DNA of 36,629 nt, taken from positions 1-36,629 of the forward strand of contig JAUXUM010000078.1 in the NCBI GenBank assembly GCA_030680995.1, in the 5' to 3' direction. The translations under genes were made by a program, and so were the position numbers. The DNA comes from Devosia sp. (GTDB taxonomy: Bacteria > Pseudomonadota > Alphaproteobacteria > Rhizobiales > Devosiaceae). This document shows positions 17,568 through 27,074 of this stretch, in pieces; the first letter of the stretch is position 1, and every line of letters begins with the position of its first letter. A model generated the notes under the pieces. It did not search any database and was not told the origin of the DNA. It saw nothing but the letters and a program-made list of their open reading frames with translations.

Positions 17568-19871
17568 ATGTTCGAAGCAGCGCATAGGTCACTGCCGCCA
17601 GTCGATTACGTCTCCATGATCCGGTCGCTTTACGCCGACCGGCGCGTGATGATGCTTGGCGCCCTGAGTTCGGCGCTGGTTGCCGGGGTGGCGGGGCTTG
17701 AGGCCAATTCCTGGGTCACCCTCTGCATCGCGGCCGCCTTCGTGATCGTGGGCTTCGCCCGCAACACCGACATGAAGTCCTTCGAAAAGGCCATGCTGGC
17801 CGATGACGATGTCGCCGGCGCGGTACGATGGGAATGGCGCGCCACGGTCGGCGCGGCTGCCATAGCCGCCCTGTACGGCTTCTGGATGGCCCACAGCTTC
17901 CTCTTCGTGAACACGCCATTCTCGGAAATGGCGAGTCTTTCGGTCACGGTTTCGGTGCTGGTAGGAGTCGCCGGGCGCAATTTTGCCGTCGACCGGCTGG
18001 TCACCATCCAGGTGCTGCTGATGAGCGTGCCGATGGCCATCGGCATGCTGTTCGACGGATCCCTCCACACCGCGATGCTGTCGCTGGTGCTGATCGCCTT
18101 CTTCGTTTCGTTGCGCCGGGTCTCGGCCAATATCCGCGCCATCCTGATCAAGGCGGTGCATGCCCGCGTCGACGCGTCACGGCTTGCCTCCGAGCTCGAT
18201 ACGGCGCTCGAGACGATGCACCACGGGCTGTGCATGCTCGATGAGAGCGGCCTGATAGCGGTCTCCAACGATCGCGCCGAACTGGTCTTTGCCGAGTTCG
18301 CCGGCGGCAACTGGAGCGGCCGGCCCTTCGCCGCAATGATCTCCGCGGCTGGCGCGCGCGGCACCATCCCGCAGCAAGCGGCGGCGCGGCTGCTCGAGAT
18401 CATCGGCGAGGGGGAAGGCGGCAAGGTGGTGCTGCGTCTCGCCGGGAACCGCCATTGCGAAGTCACGGTCAGCTCCCGGCAGCGGCGCACGGTGCTGCTG
18501 TTCGAAGACATCACCGAGCGCGTCAAGGTCGAAGAGCGCATCAACTTCATGGCGCACTACGATGCGCTGACCGGCCTGCCGAACCGAGCCTATTTCACCG
18601 AACAGGTCGAGGCCGACCTCGAGCGCCGCCGGCATTCGAAGACTCCGGGCATGAGCATGCTGATGATCGTCGATGTCGACGACTTCAAGCATGTCAACGA
18701 TACGATGGGGCACCTGATCGGCGATCGCCTGCTGGTCGAGATCTCCGAACGGCTGAGCCGCGTGCTGGGCCGCGACAGCCTGATCGCCCGCCTCGGGGGC
18801 GACGAGTACATCGTCTATCGTGGCGGCGGCGTGACGCAGGACGATACGGTGAACGATCCGCAGGCGATCCTCGACGCCTTCCAACCCCCGTTCAACCTGA
18901 TGGACGAGGTGTTTTCGGTCAATGTCAGCATCGGGGTCGTCGTCTCCACCGATCCCGCCGCCGTTCTCGACGACCTGATGACGCGCGCCGATCTAGCGCT
19001 CTACAAGGCCAAAGCCAACGGCAAGCAGCAGGCCCAGCTCTTCCATGACGAGATGGACACCGACTATCGCTACAGGCAGCGCCTCGAGGCAGACCTCAAG
19101 CAGTGCGTGGCCGATAGCGGCCTGACGCTGGTGTATCAACCGATCGTCGATCTGAAGACGCGCAGGGTGGTGAGCTGCGAAGCGCTGGCACGCTGGCGCC
19201 ACCCCGAACTCGGCTCCATCCCGCCGTCGCTGTTCATTCCCATCGCGGAAGAGTCGGGGCTGATCTCGGACATCAGCCGCTGGGTGCTGGCGACCGCGGC
19301 CCAGGAATGCCGCAACTGGCCCGACGATGTCTCGATCTCGGTCAACATCTCGGCGCGGGATTTCCGCAATGCCGACGTCGCCGCGATGGTCACCGACGCC
19401 CTGGCGTCGTCGGGGCTCAAGCCGTCGAGGCTGGAAATCGAGGTCACCGAAACGGCGCTGATCGAAGAGCGGGACGCGGCAACCTCGATCCTGTCAAAGC
19501 TCGCAAAGCAGGGGATCGGGATCGCCCTCGACGACTTCGGCACCGGCTATTCGTCGCTGAGCTATCTGCACGCGCTGCCCTTTACCAAGCTCAAGATCGA
19601 CCGCAGCTTCGTCATGGACATCGCGACCAATCCGCGATCGCTGAAATTGCTCAGCAACGTCGCCCAGCTGGGCAAGGACATCAATCTCAAGGTGACCGCC
19701 GAAGGGGTGGAGACCGAGGAGCAGCTGGCGCTGATTTCCCGGCATACCAAGGTCGATCAGATCCAGGGGTACCTGTTCGGGGTGCCGCTGCCGCGGCGGG
19801 AGGTTGCCGAACTGATGGCGCGCATGGCGCGCAGCGAGCCGGTCGCGCTGACGACTCGCAAACGTGGTTAA
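17568..19871 (+). CDS. Membrane-anchored PAS-GGDEF-EAL cyclic-di-GMP protein
   Basis: N-terminal hydrophobic region with several TM helices; PAS-like LDTALETMHHGLCMLDESGLIAVSN; RLGGDEYIV; EAL domain CEALARWRHPELG, EVTETALIEE, DDFGTGYSSLSYL, AEGVETEEQL. Confidence 0.95.
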   Translation: MFEAAHRSLPPVDYVSMIRSLYADRRVMMLGALSSALVAGVAGLEANSWVTLCIAAAFVIVGFARNTDMKSFEKAMLADDDVAGAVRWEWRATVGAAAIAALYGFWMAHSFLFVNTPFSEMASLSVTVSVLVGVAGRNFAVDRLVTIQVLLMSVPMAIGMLFDGSLHTAMLSLVLIAFFVSLRRVSANIRAILIKAVHARVDASRLASELDTALETMHHGLCMLDESGLIAVSNDRAELVFAEFAGGNWSGRPFAAMISAAGARGTIPQQAAARLLEIIGEGEGGKVVLRLAGNRHCEVTVSSRQRRTVLLFEDITERVKVEERINFMAHYDALTGLPNRAYFTEQVEADLERRRHSKTPGMSMLMIVDVDDFKHVNDTMGHLIGDRLLVEISERLSRVLGRDSLIARLGGDEYIVYRGGGVTQDDTVNDPQAILDAFQPPFNLMDEVFSVNVSIGVVVSTDPAAVLDDLMTRADLALYKAKANGKQQAQLFHDEMDTDYRYRQRLEADLKQCVADSGLTLVYQPIVDLKTRRVVSCEALARWRHPELGSIPPSLFIPIAEESGLISDISRWVLATAAQECRNWPDDVSISVNISARDFRNADVAAMVTDALASSGLKPSRLEIEVTETALIEERDAATSILSKLAKQGIGIALDDFGTGYSSLSYLHALPFTKLKIDRSFVMDIATNPRSLKLLSNVAQLGKDINLKVTAEGVETEEQLALISRHTKVDQIQGYLFGVPLPRREVAELMARMARSEPVALTTRKRG

Positions 19872-20026
19872 CTGCCACTAACTTCTTACAGAATCAGTAG
19901 AATCTGCCCGATCGGGACCGCTGTTTGCGCCCGCATGCAGCCTGCGCGTGGTCGTCAACTGTTATTGGGAATTTCAATATAGCTAATAAAAGGTTAAGCT
20001 GTTTCGTACAAGTTGCGGAGTAGTTT

Positions 20027-20791
20027 ATGCGTAATGATCCGGATAGAGGGGCGACGGAAGTCCCCGTGACGCGTTTTGCCGGTACTTTGATGGACATCCT
20101 TGACCGCGTTGAATACTCCCGCGTCAGCATGGACAAGATCGACCATCCCGTATACCGCCTGCGCTACGAAGCCTATCGGCGCGAGGAATCCGTGCCCTTC
20201 AGCGACGCAGGGGTTGTAGTCGACGATCTGGACGACGCGCCCAATGCGATGTCGTTCGGCGTTCACATCGACGGCGAACTGGTCAGTTCGGTCCGGCTGC
20301 ACCACCTGAGCAGCCGGCAACCCTACTCGCCCAGCATGAAGGTGTGTCCGGATGTGTTGGGGCCGCTGCTGGACCGTGGCGAAACCTTCATCGATCCCAG
20401 CCGCTTTACCGCCGACTACGAGGCGTCGCTGGCCTATCCGGCGCTGCCCTTCCTGACGCTCCGCATCGCGGTCATGGCGTCGGTGCATTTCGACGCCGAC
20501 TGTTGCCTGGCGCTGGTGCGGCCCGAGCACGCCGCCTTCTATCGCCGGGTGTTCGGCTCGGAGGAAATGTGCGGCGCGCGGGATTATCCCGGTCTCACCT
20601 TCCCGGTGAAGCTTTACGGCGCCTATGTCGACACCAAGCTGCCCACCACGCTGCGGCGCTACCCGTTCTTCCGCTCGACCGGGGAAGAGCGCGGCAAACT
20701 GTTCGCGCCCGGCGGCGATACTCTTGCGGCAATCGCCCCCACCGCTCGCCTGGCGCAGCGCCTTGCCGCGCTCGACTCCGAGATGGCGTGA
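20027..20791 (+). CDS. FeeM/autoinducer synthase-like N-acyltransferase (GNAT fold), putative N-acyl amino acid synthase
   Basis: VYRLRYEAYRREESVPFSDAGVVVDDLDDAPNAMSFGVHIDGELVSSVRLHHLSS...FIDPSRFTADYEASLAYPALPFLTLRIAVMASVHFDADCCLALVRPEHAAFYRRVFG. Confidence 0.75.
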   Translation: MRNDPDRGATEVPVTRFAGTLMDILDRVEYSRVSMDKIDHPVYRLRYEAYRREESVPFSDAGVVVDDLDDAPNAMSFGVHIDGELVSSVRLHHLSSRQPYSPSMKVCPDVLGPLLDRGETFIDPSRFTADYEASLAYPALPFLTLRIAVMASVHFDADCCLALVRPEHAAFYRRVFGSEEMCGARDYPGLTFPVKLYGAYVDTKLPTTLRRYPFFRSTGEERGKLFAPGGDTLAAIAPTARLAQRLAALDSEMA

Positions 20792-21220
20792 GAGGCGCGC
20801 CGCGCCGGCCGACGGGCCGGCCCCGCCGCCAAATCGGGCCGCGGAGGGAAGGTCGATGATGGCGGTTTCTTTTGAGGCGTCAGACCAACGGCCCGCCAAT
20901 GGCCGCATAAGTTTGAGCCGAGGCGATAGGGCGTGTTTGGTTTCCGTGAAGGGACATTGCGGCCAAGGTCTAGAGTTGAGTGAGCCGGGAGTTATGTCAA
21001 ATTGAAATCGCTCGCGGCGGTATAGAGCCCCTTAAGGTGTACGAGGTGCCGCGCGTCGGCCCCCTGCGAAACTCCGTTGATAGGGGAGATCGTCACTCGT
21101 CGGACAAGGGTAAAGCGAATGGACCGAAAACGCCGAATGCTGACATGGGGCGGACACAGATCGTCGCGCCGCAAAAGCCGAGAATAACACCTGCCCAAGT
21201 CTCTGATTTGCTTGAGAAAG

Positions 21221-21296
21221 TGGTGCCGCTTAGGTGACTCGAACACCTGACCCCATCATTACGAATGATGTGCTCTACCAACTGAGCTAAAGCGGC
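21221..21296 (-). tRNA. tRNA-Thr (anticodon CGT), CCA encoded
   Basis: Reverse complement GCCGCTTTAGCTCAGTTGGTAGAGCACATCATTCGTAATGATGGGGTCAGGTGTTCGAGTCACCTAAGCGGCACCA folds as cloverleaf; anticodon loop TTCGTAA. Confidence 0.96.
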
Positions 21297-21370
21297 GCAC
21301 CGGCGCGGGCGCCGGAAGATGCGCGTCTTTTACTGGCGCCGTCGCCGGCATGCAAGGGGGTTGGCGGCGC

Positions 21371-22756
21371 TCAATTATCCGGCAGCGCCAGCGACGTGCC
21401 GGGCGGCGAGCCGGGGTCCCGCGAGCCGGTCAGCGCCGCCGGAGCCAGCGATGCCTCGGCGACGCGGGTCGCGACGGCGCTGACCGGCACCCGCCACTCG
21501 AAGGCGTCGAGCCGGCCCGTCACCGGCGAGGTCGGCTCCCATTCGTCGGCGGTGATGCCGTCGGCGGTCCACACGGGGTCGCGCGGCGCCCGCACGGCCC
21601 GGTTCACCCATGCGCGGGCCTTGCCCTGATCGCCGTTCTCCCCCTCCTCGACCTCGGCCAGCATCATGCAGACGGCCTGGGAGGGATTGGCGTCCGCATA
21701 GTTGGCAAGGGCCTCGCGAGCGGCGTTCCAGTCATAGGCGTCGATGCAGGCGCGGGCGAGGACCATGGCGCCGCTCTTGTTCGCCGGCGGCGTATCGACC
21801 AGTTCGCGGATGCGCTTGAGCCGGTCGACCGCCGAGGCGCCCGGGACGGCGTTGGCAAAGAGGGTGGCGATGTCGGGATGCGAGGTGGCGCGCCAGACCC
21901 GGCGCAACAGGCTCATGGCCTTCCGCGAATCGCCGCGATTGATGTAGATGCGCGCCGCGGTCAGCGCCGCCGGCACGAAATCGGACTGCAGCTTGAGCGC
22001 CGCCAGGGCATGGTCGAGCGCGGCCAGCGGTTCGGTCGGCTCGGCGAACTTGGCGCGCGCCGCTTCCACCACCGCCTGCCTGCGGCGCTTGCGCATCTTC
22101 TCCTCGCGGCTGACGGCCGGCTCCGCGGCAACCATGGCGAGCGCCTCGTCCCAGCGGCCCTTGCGGGTCAGGTCGTCGAAGACCGCTTCGCTGGCCCAGG
22201 ACGTGTGCGGCGCGATCTCGACGGCCTTCTGGGCGAAAGTGAGCGCCGCCTCCGTCCGCCCCTGCGCCCGCGCCTGATCGTAGAGGCCCGACAGCGCGGC
22301 GAGCGCGGTCTTCCGGTTCGAGATCAGGGCGCGGTAGTGCTCGCGGGCCGAATGCATGTCGCCCATGGCCAGGTCGGCCCGGGCCTCGAGCAATTGCGCC
22401 GCCGCATTGGCGGGCAGATTGGCCCGCGCCTCGCGCGCCAGCAGACGGGCCCGGGCGGCGTCTCCCGCCTGCAGGGCGATAAAGCCGTCCGAGAGCGCGA
22501 CAAAGCCCTGGTCCTTGCGCCGCTCGCGGGCAAGGCGCGCCAGATAGTAGGGCGTGGCGATCACCCGCTTGAGGATGCCCCAGGCAAGGATGATGACAAT
22601 GATGGTGGCGATGAGCAGGGCGGCGGCGATGCCCAGCCGCGGCTGCATGCGAAATCCCATGAATTCGAGCGTCAGCGTGCCGGGCAGGCTGATGAACCAG
22701 GCGATGCCGGCGGTTACCAACAGGCTGATGACGATCCAGTAGGCGAGACGGATCAC
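21371..22756 (-). CDS. hemY: HemY family heme-biosynthesis-associated TPR membrane protein
   Basis: MIRLAYWIVISLLVTAGIAWFISLPGTLTLEFMGFRMQPRLGIAAALLIATIIVIILAWGILKRVIATPYYLARLARERRKDQGFVALSDGFIALQAGD. Confidence 0.92.
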   Translation of the reverse strand: MIRLAYWIVISLLVTAGIAWFISLPGTLTLEFMGFRMQPRLGIAAALLIATIIVIILAWGILKRVIATPYYLARLARERRKDQGFVALSDGFIALQAGDAARARLLAREARANLPANAAAQLLEARADLAMGDMHSAREHYRALISNRKTALAALSGLYDQARAQGRTEAALTFAQKAVEIAPHTSWASEAVFDDLTRKGRWDEALAMVAAEPAVSREEKMRKRRRQAVVEAARAKFAEPTEPLAALDHALAALKLQSDFVPAALTAARIYINRGDSRKAMSLLRRVWRATSHPDIATLFANAVPGASAVDRLKRIRELVDTPPANKSGAMVLARACIDAYDWNAAREALANYADANPSQAVCMMLAEVEEGENGDQGKARAWVNRAVRAPRDPVWTADGITADEWEPTSPVTGRLDAFEWRVPVSAVATRVAEASLAPAALTGSRDPGSPPGTSLALPDN

Positions 22757-24153
22757 GGCGCCGCCTCCGCGACCGGGGCGAGGGCCTGGGCCCGCAACGC
22801 GGCGACGAAGGCCTCGGCCTCGGCATGGGCCTCGATCTCGGCGGCCAACGGGCCCGCGGCCACGCGCATCGGTTCGGGCAATTGCTCGAGGAGCGCCGCG
22901 GCCGCCGTGAAGTCACGGCGTTGCATCGCGCCTTCGAGCCGCGAGATCACCGCTTCCGGCGTGTCGCCCTCGATTTCCCCGGCCGGACGGAGCGCCAGCA
23001 GCGCTTTGGCCCATTCCAGCGCGTCGCGCCCCAGATCGCCGGTCGCGGCGCCGGCCCGCCCGGCAAGGATATCGGGCACGGCGGCGAAGAACCGATTGGC
23101 CAGGTCGTCGGGCCGGGCGATGCCGGTTTCCGCGGCAGCCTCGATCGAGGCCGGCACGCTCAGATCGGGGAGGATGGCGGTGAGGCCTCGAAGCTCTGTG
23201 GCGTAGGGGCGGCCGGCGGCAAAAGCCGATTCCAGCCCCGATACGATCAGCGGAAGCTTCACCGCGGGGCCGATATCGGCGCCTCCGATCGAGCGGTTCT
23301 GCGCCGCGATGGCAGCCTTTGCCGCGGCAAGGTCGGCGGCAAATCCCGCTATCGCTGCGTCAGCCTGTGTCATCTGCCGGTCAACTTCGGACAGGCGCTC
23401 CGTCAGTGCCGCGAGGCTTTGCCCGATCCCGGCGAGGTTCTGCGCCAGCGCGGCGGCGTCCGCCGAAGAGGCGCCGGCGGCAGTGGCATCGACGCGGCTC
23501 TCCAGCGTCCGCAGTTCTGCCTTGATGCCGGAGAGGTCGACCGTGACCGGGGACGGCATAGCGGCCCGCAGCTCGTCGAGGGAACGCCGCAAGCCGGCGA
23601 AGCCGGTATCGAGTTGGGTGATGGTGGCGTCGAGGCTGACCTGGGTATCGATCGAGGCCTCTTCGAGTACGGCAAAGCGCTGCTCCAGCCCCGACAGACG
23701 GGCGGCCTGCTCGGCCAGTTCCGGAGCGGGATCGGGGATGGGCGGCACGGTGGACGGCAGCGCGATCCAGGCGGCGAGCAGGTAGGTCAGGCCCGCCCCG
23801 AGGAGGGCGCCGGCAACTGCCGCGATGGAAATGGCGCTCCAGGGCATGGCGAGCCTTGCCTGCGGGCGTGGCGGCGGGGGTACGCCGAGCTGCGGTGGGG
23901 CTTTGGGCGCTTCGGCGGTTTTTGCAGTATCGGCGGCCGGCGGCGCTTCCGGCGGCTTCGCCGTCGTCGCATCCCGGTCCGGCGCGGGAGCGGCTTCGGA
24001 GGTGGCCGCCGCTGCGGCCTTGGTCTTGGGCGAAGGCCGAGGCGATGTCCGCCGGTCGGCGGGCCTTTCGCCCCCGGGAGAGGTTTGCGTGGCATTGCGC
24101 GCCGTGAGGTCGATGACCGGTGGCTTCACGGGTCCCGATTTGCGGTCAGCCAT
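22753..24153 (-). CDS. Mitofilin-family (Mic60-like) membrane protein
   Basis: Pro/Ala-rich N-terminus, single TM (AISIAAVAGALLGAGLTYLLAAWIAL), long coiled coil, C-terminal RRDFTAAAALLEQLPEPMRVAAGPLAAEIEAHAEAEAFVAALRAQAL; position between hemD and hemY. Confidence 0.83.
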   Translation of the reverse strand: MADRKSGPVKPPVIDLTARNATQTSPGGERPADRRTSPRPSPKTKAAAAATSEAAPAPDRDATTAKPPEAPPAADTAKTAEAPKAPPQLGVPPPPRPQARLAMPWSAISIAAVAGALLGAGLTYLLAAWIALPSTVPPIPDPAPELAEQAARLSGLEQRFAVLEEASIDTQVSLDATITQLDTGFAGLRRSLDELRAAMPSPVTVDLSGIKAELRTLESRVDATAAGASSADAAALAQNLAGIGQSLAALTERLSEVDRQMTQADAAIAGFAADLAAAKAAIAAQNRSIGGADIGPAVKLPLIVSGLESAFAAGRPYATELRGLTAILPDLSVPASIEAAAETGIARPDDLANRFFAAVPDILAGRAGAATGDLGRDALEWAKALLALRPAGEIEGDTPEAVISRLEGAMQRRDFTAAAALLEQLPEPMRVAAGPLAAEIEAHAEAEAFVAALRAQALAPVAEAAP

Positions 24154-24180
24154 GCAGATCGTCCTTTGTCGGTCTTGGTG

Positions 24181-24912
24181 TCATGACGCGTTTTGATCGC
24201 GGGCAAAAGACAAGGCAAGCCCCATCATGGCCTCTTCGCTCGGATAGTCGGCAAGTCCGATGCGGACGAAATGGGCATCGATCAGGGGTTCGGCAACGGC
24301 TTCTGACAGGCAAAGCGCGCCCAGTTGCCTTCTTGCCCGTCGGCCGAGCCGAGGCGCGGCCAGGGCCGCGAAGGTTTCGGCGGCACGGCGAGAATAGAAG
24401 AGGGCCGCACCCATTGTGCCGGCATCGAGTTCGCCGATGACCTCCGCGGGAAGGGCGGCGATGGCGTTCATCGCATAGACCTGGGCCGTGATCACCATGA
24501 CGCCATAAGGGGCCAGCGATTTGGCGAGATCTCCGGATTGGTCGCGGCCCGCCGGATAGAAGACCGGTCCGCCAGGCTTGCCATGGGCAAGCAGTTCGGC
24601 GAGATCGGCAAGCGAACCGCCGGCGCTTTCGACCCCGACAAAGCCGCAGCTGCGGGCATGTTCCGCCGTCCGGTCGCCGACGGCGAAGACCTTGAGGCCG
24701 AGATAGGGTTCGAGCGCATTCCGCTCGGCAAGGGCACGCAGCGCGTTGGCGCTGGTCAGTGCCATGGCGGCGAAACCTTCTGCGTCGGGCAGGCCGGTGC
24801 TCAGGGTCTCGTGGGTCAGCAGCGGACAAAGCCTCGTCTCGATGTCGAGCGCGGCAAGGCGCGCGGCGGTCTCGCTCGCGTCGGGCTCGGGACGTGTGAC
24901 CAGCATGCGCAC
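24181..24912 (-). CDS. hemD: Uroporphyrinogen-III synthase
   Basis: MLVTRPEPDASETAARLAALDIETRLCPLLTHETL...AMALTSANALRAL...FAVGDRTAEHARSCGF; follows hemC; start GTG 24912 or ATG 24906. Confidence 0.92.
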   Translation of the reverse strand: MRMLVTRPEPDASETAARLAALDIETRLCPLLTHETLSTGLPDAEGFAAMALTSANALRALAERNALEPYLGLKVFAVGDRTAEHARSCGFVGVESAGGSLADLAELLAHGKPGGPVFYPAGRDQSGDLAKSLAPYGVMVITAQVYAMNAIAALPAEVIGELDAGTMGAALFYSRRAAETFAALAAPRLGRRARRQLGALCLSEAVAEPLIDAHFVRIGLADYPSEEAMMGLALSFARDQNAS

Positions 24913-24915
24913 CAA

Positions 24916-25866
24916 TTAAGCCTGTCCTTCGAAGCGTTTGATGAAGTTTTCGCCGGCGAGACCGAGCAGCTGCCGGCCAAGTTCGGCGCCGATGGCGGCC
25001 GCTTCCGCCGGTTTGCCCGTCTGGCTGGCTTCGAAACCTTCCGAGCCGTCCGGGCTGAGGATCTGGCCGTGCAGGGTGCACGAAGTTTCGTTCAATTCGG
25101 TAAACACGCCGATGGGCGTCCGGCAGGACCCGTCCAGGGTGTCGAGCAGCGCGCGTTCAGCCGTCACGGCGATGGCCGTTGCGGGATGATCGAGCACGGC
25201 AACGATCGCCGCGGTGTGTTCGTCGCCTTCCTGGATTTCGATGCCGACGGCGCCCTGGGCCGGGGCGGGCGGAAAGCGGCGCGGGTCGAGATAGCCAGTG
25301 ATCCGGTCGCTTCGCCCGAGCCGGTTGAGCCCGGCAGCGGCCAGCAGCGTGGCGTCGGCGATGCCGCGCTCGAGTTTTTCGAGCCTGGTGTCGACATTGC
25401 CGCGGAAGGGGACGATTTCGAAGTCCGGCCGATGCCGCAGCATCTGGGCGGCCCGCCGGATGGAGGAGGTGCCGAATTTGGCGCCTTGCGGCAGCTCGTC
25501 CAGCGTTGTCGCCTTGAGCGACACAAAAGCGTCGCGGATGTCCTCGCGCTCGAGAAATGCCGGCAGATAGAGGCCGTCAGGAAGCTTCGTGGCGAGATCC
25601 TTGGAGGAATGCACCCCCAGATCGATCTCGCCCGCCAGCAGGGCGGCTTCGATCTCCTTGGAGAACAGGCCCTTGCCGCCGGCCTCCGAAAGCGGCCGGT
25701 CGGTCAGCCGGTCGCCGCTGGTGGTGATCACCTGGATGGCGATGTCGGCTTCTGCCATGTGGTGGGCGGCGGCGAGCAGGCGCCGCACCAGATTGGCCTG
25801 CGCCAGCGCCAGCATGGAGCCGCGCGTTCCAATCCTGATGAATGGGGCTCGTGATTGCAATCTCAT
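24916..25866 (-). CDS. hemC: Hydroxymethylbilane synthase
   Basis: IRIGTRGSMLALAQANLVRRLL...LFSKEIEAALLAGEIDLGVHSSKDLATKLPDGL...GTSSIRRAAQMLRHRPDFEIVPFRGNVDTRLEKL. Confidence 0.96.
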   Translation of the reverse strand: MRLQSRAPFIRIGTRGSMLALAQANLVRRLLAAAHHMAEADIAIQVITTSGDRLTDRPLSEAGGKGLFSKEIEAALLAGEIDLGVHSSKDLATKLPDGLYLPAFLEREDIRDAFVSLKATTLDELPQGAKFGTSSIRRAAQMLRHRPDFEIVPFRGNVDTRLEKLERGIADATLLAAAGLNRLGRSDRITGYLDPRRFPPAPAQGAVGIEIQEGDEHTAAIVAVLDHPATAIAVTAERALLDTLDGSCRTPIGVFTELNETSCTLHGQILSPDGSEGFEASQTGKPAEAAAIGAELGRQLLGLAGENFIKRFEGQA

Positions 25867-26015
25867 GCCGTCCTATTGTAGGGCAGAGTTCGTGTTGAAG
25901 ACGCGGAACTTTTTCCAATGCCGGCAAGTCCTGCGGATCGAGTGCGGGGCCCGGCATGCGGGCCACGCTCAGCTGGCGACGGCTTAGACCGTTCCTTACC
26001 ACCGGGCAAGCGCAC

Positions 26016-27074
26016 ATGAGAGTTTTGGGGATCGAGACGAGCTGCGACGAGACCGCGGCCGCCATCGTGGTGCGCGACCTGAGCGGGCGCGGCACGATCC
26101 TCTCCAATATCGTGCGCAGCCAACTTGAAGAGCACGCTGCCTTTGGCGGCGTGGTGCCCGAACTCGCGGCGCGCAGCCATGTCACCCATCTCGACCGCAT
26201 CATCGCGCGTGCCTGTGAGGCCGCGGAGGTGCCGCTCGACGAACTGGACGCGATCGCGGCAACGGCGGGGCCCGGACTTATTGGCGGCGTGCTGGTGGGC
26301 TTGACCACCGCGAAGGCATTGTCCGCCGCGCTCGGCAAGCCGCTCGTCGCGGTCAATCATCTGGAGGCGCACGCGCTGACGGCGCGCCTCACCGACGGCA
26401 TCGACTTTCCCTATCTCATGCTGCTGGTATCGGGCGGGCATAGCCAGTTCGTCCTGGTGCGCGGCGTCGGCGCCTATGAGCGCTGGGGCACGACCATCGA
26501 CGACGCGCTGGGCGAAGCCTTCGACAAGGTTGCCAAGCTGCTCGGCCTCGGGCAGCCCGGCGGACCCCAGGTCGAGACGCGGGCCCTGGACGGCGATGCC
26601 TCACGCTTCAGATTTCCGCGGCCGCTGCTCAAGGAAGACCGTCTTGATTTTTCATTTTCAGGCCTCAAGACGGCGGTGCGGCTGGCCGCCGAGGCGATCG
26701 CCCCGCTCAGCGAGCAGGACGTGGCCGACATCTGCGCGAGCTTTCAGCTGGCGGTGGCCGAGATCGTCAGCGTTCGTTCCCGCGCCGCCATCGAGCGTTT
26801 CAAGACGGAATTGCCGGAGGCGGCGCTGCGGCTGGTGGTGGCGGGCGGCGTCGCGGCCAACAGGACGATCGGCGTCGGCCTGCAGCGCGTGGCGAGGGAG
26901 TCGGGAGCGCAGCTCATCGTGCCGCCCATCGAGCTTTGCACCGATAACGGGGCCATGGTCGCCTGGGCGGGGGCCGAACGGCTGGCGCTGGGCGCGTCGG
27001 ACGGCCTCGACTTCGCCGCCAAGGCGCGCTGGCCGCTCGACAGCGCGGATATGGGGCTGACGCATGCCGTATGA
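26016..27074 (+). CDS. tsaD: tRNA N6-adenosine threonylcarbamoyltransferase
   Basis: [21 protein letters not shown]...[18 protein letters not shown]...[12 protein letters not shown]...[13 protein letters not shown]...[12 protein letters not shown]. Confidence 0.97.
   Translation: MRVLGIETSCDETAAAIVVRDLSGRGTILSNIVRSQLEEHAAFGGVVPELAARSHVTHLDRIIARACEAAEVPLDELDAIAATAGPGLIGGVLVGLTTAKALSAALGKPLVAVNHLEAHALTARLTDGIDFPYLMLLVSGGHSQFVLVRGVGAYERWGTTIDDALGEAFDKVAKLLGLGQPGGPQVETRALDGDASRFRFPRPLLKEDRLDFSFSGLKTAVRLAAEAIAPLSEQDVADICASFQLAVAEIVSVRSRAAIERFKTELPEAALRLVVAGGVAANRTIGVGLQRVARESGAQLIVPPIELCTDNGAMVAWAGAERLALGASDGLDFAAKARWPLDSADMGLTHAV

Noticed and set aside
21044-21230. Possible att-site duplication of the tRNA-Thr 3' end (GGTGCCGC at about 21044 and 21222)
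   Set aside because: Only an 8-bp match and no integrase in the window
20980-21246. Small ORFs on both strands overlapping tRNA-Thr
   Set aside because: They run into the tRNA gene and show no domain; probably spurious
24146-25081. 311-aa minus-strand ORF in an alternative frame overlapping hemD
   Set aside because: Arg-rich frame-shifted shadow of hemD/hemC, which have clear motifs
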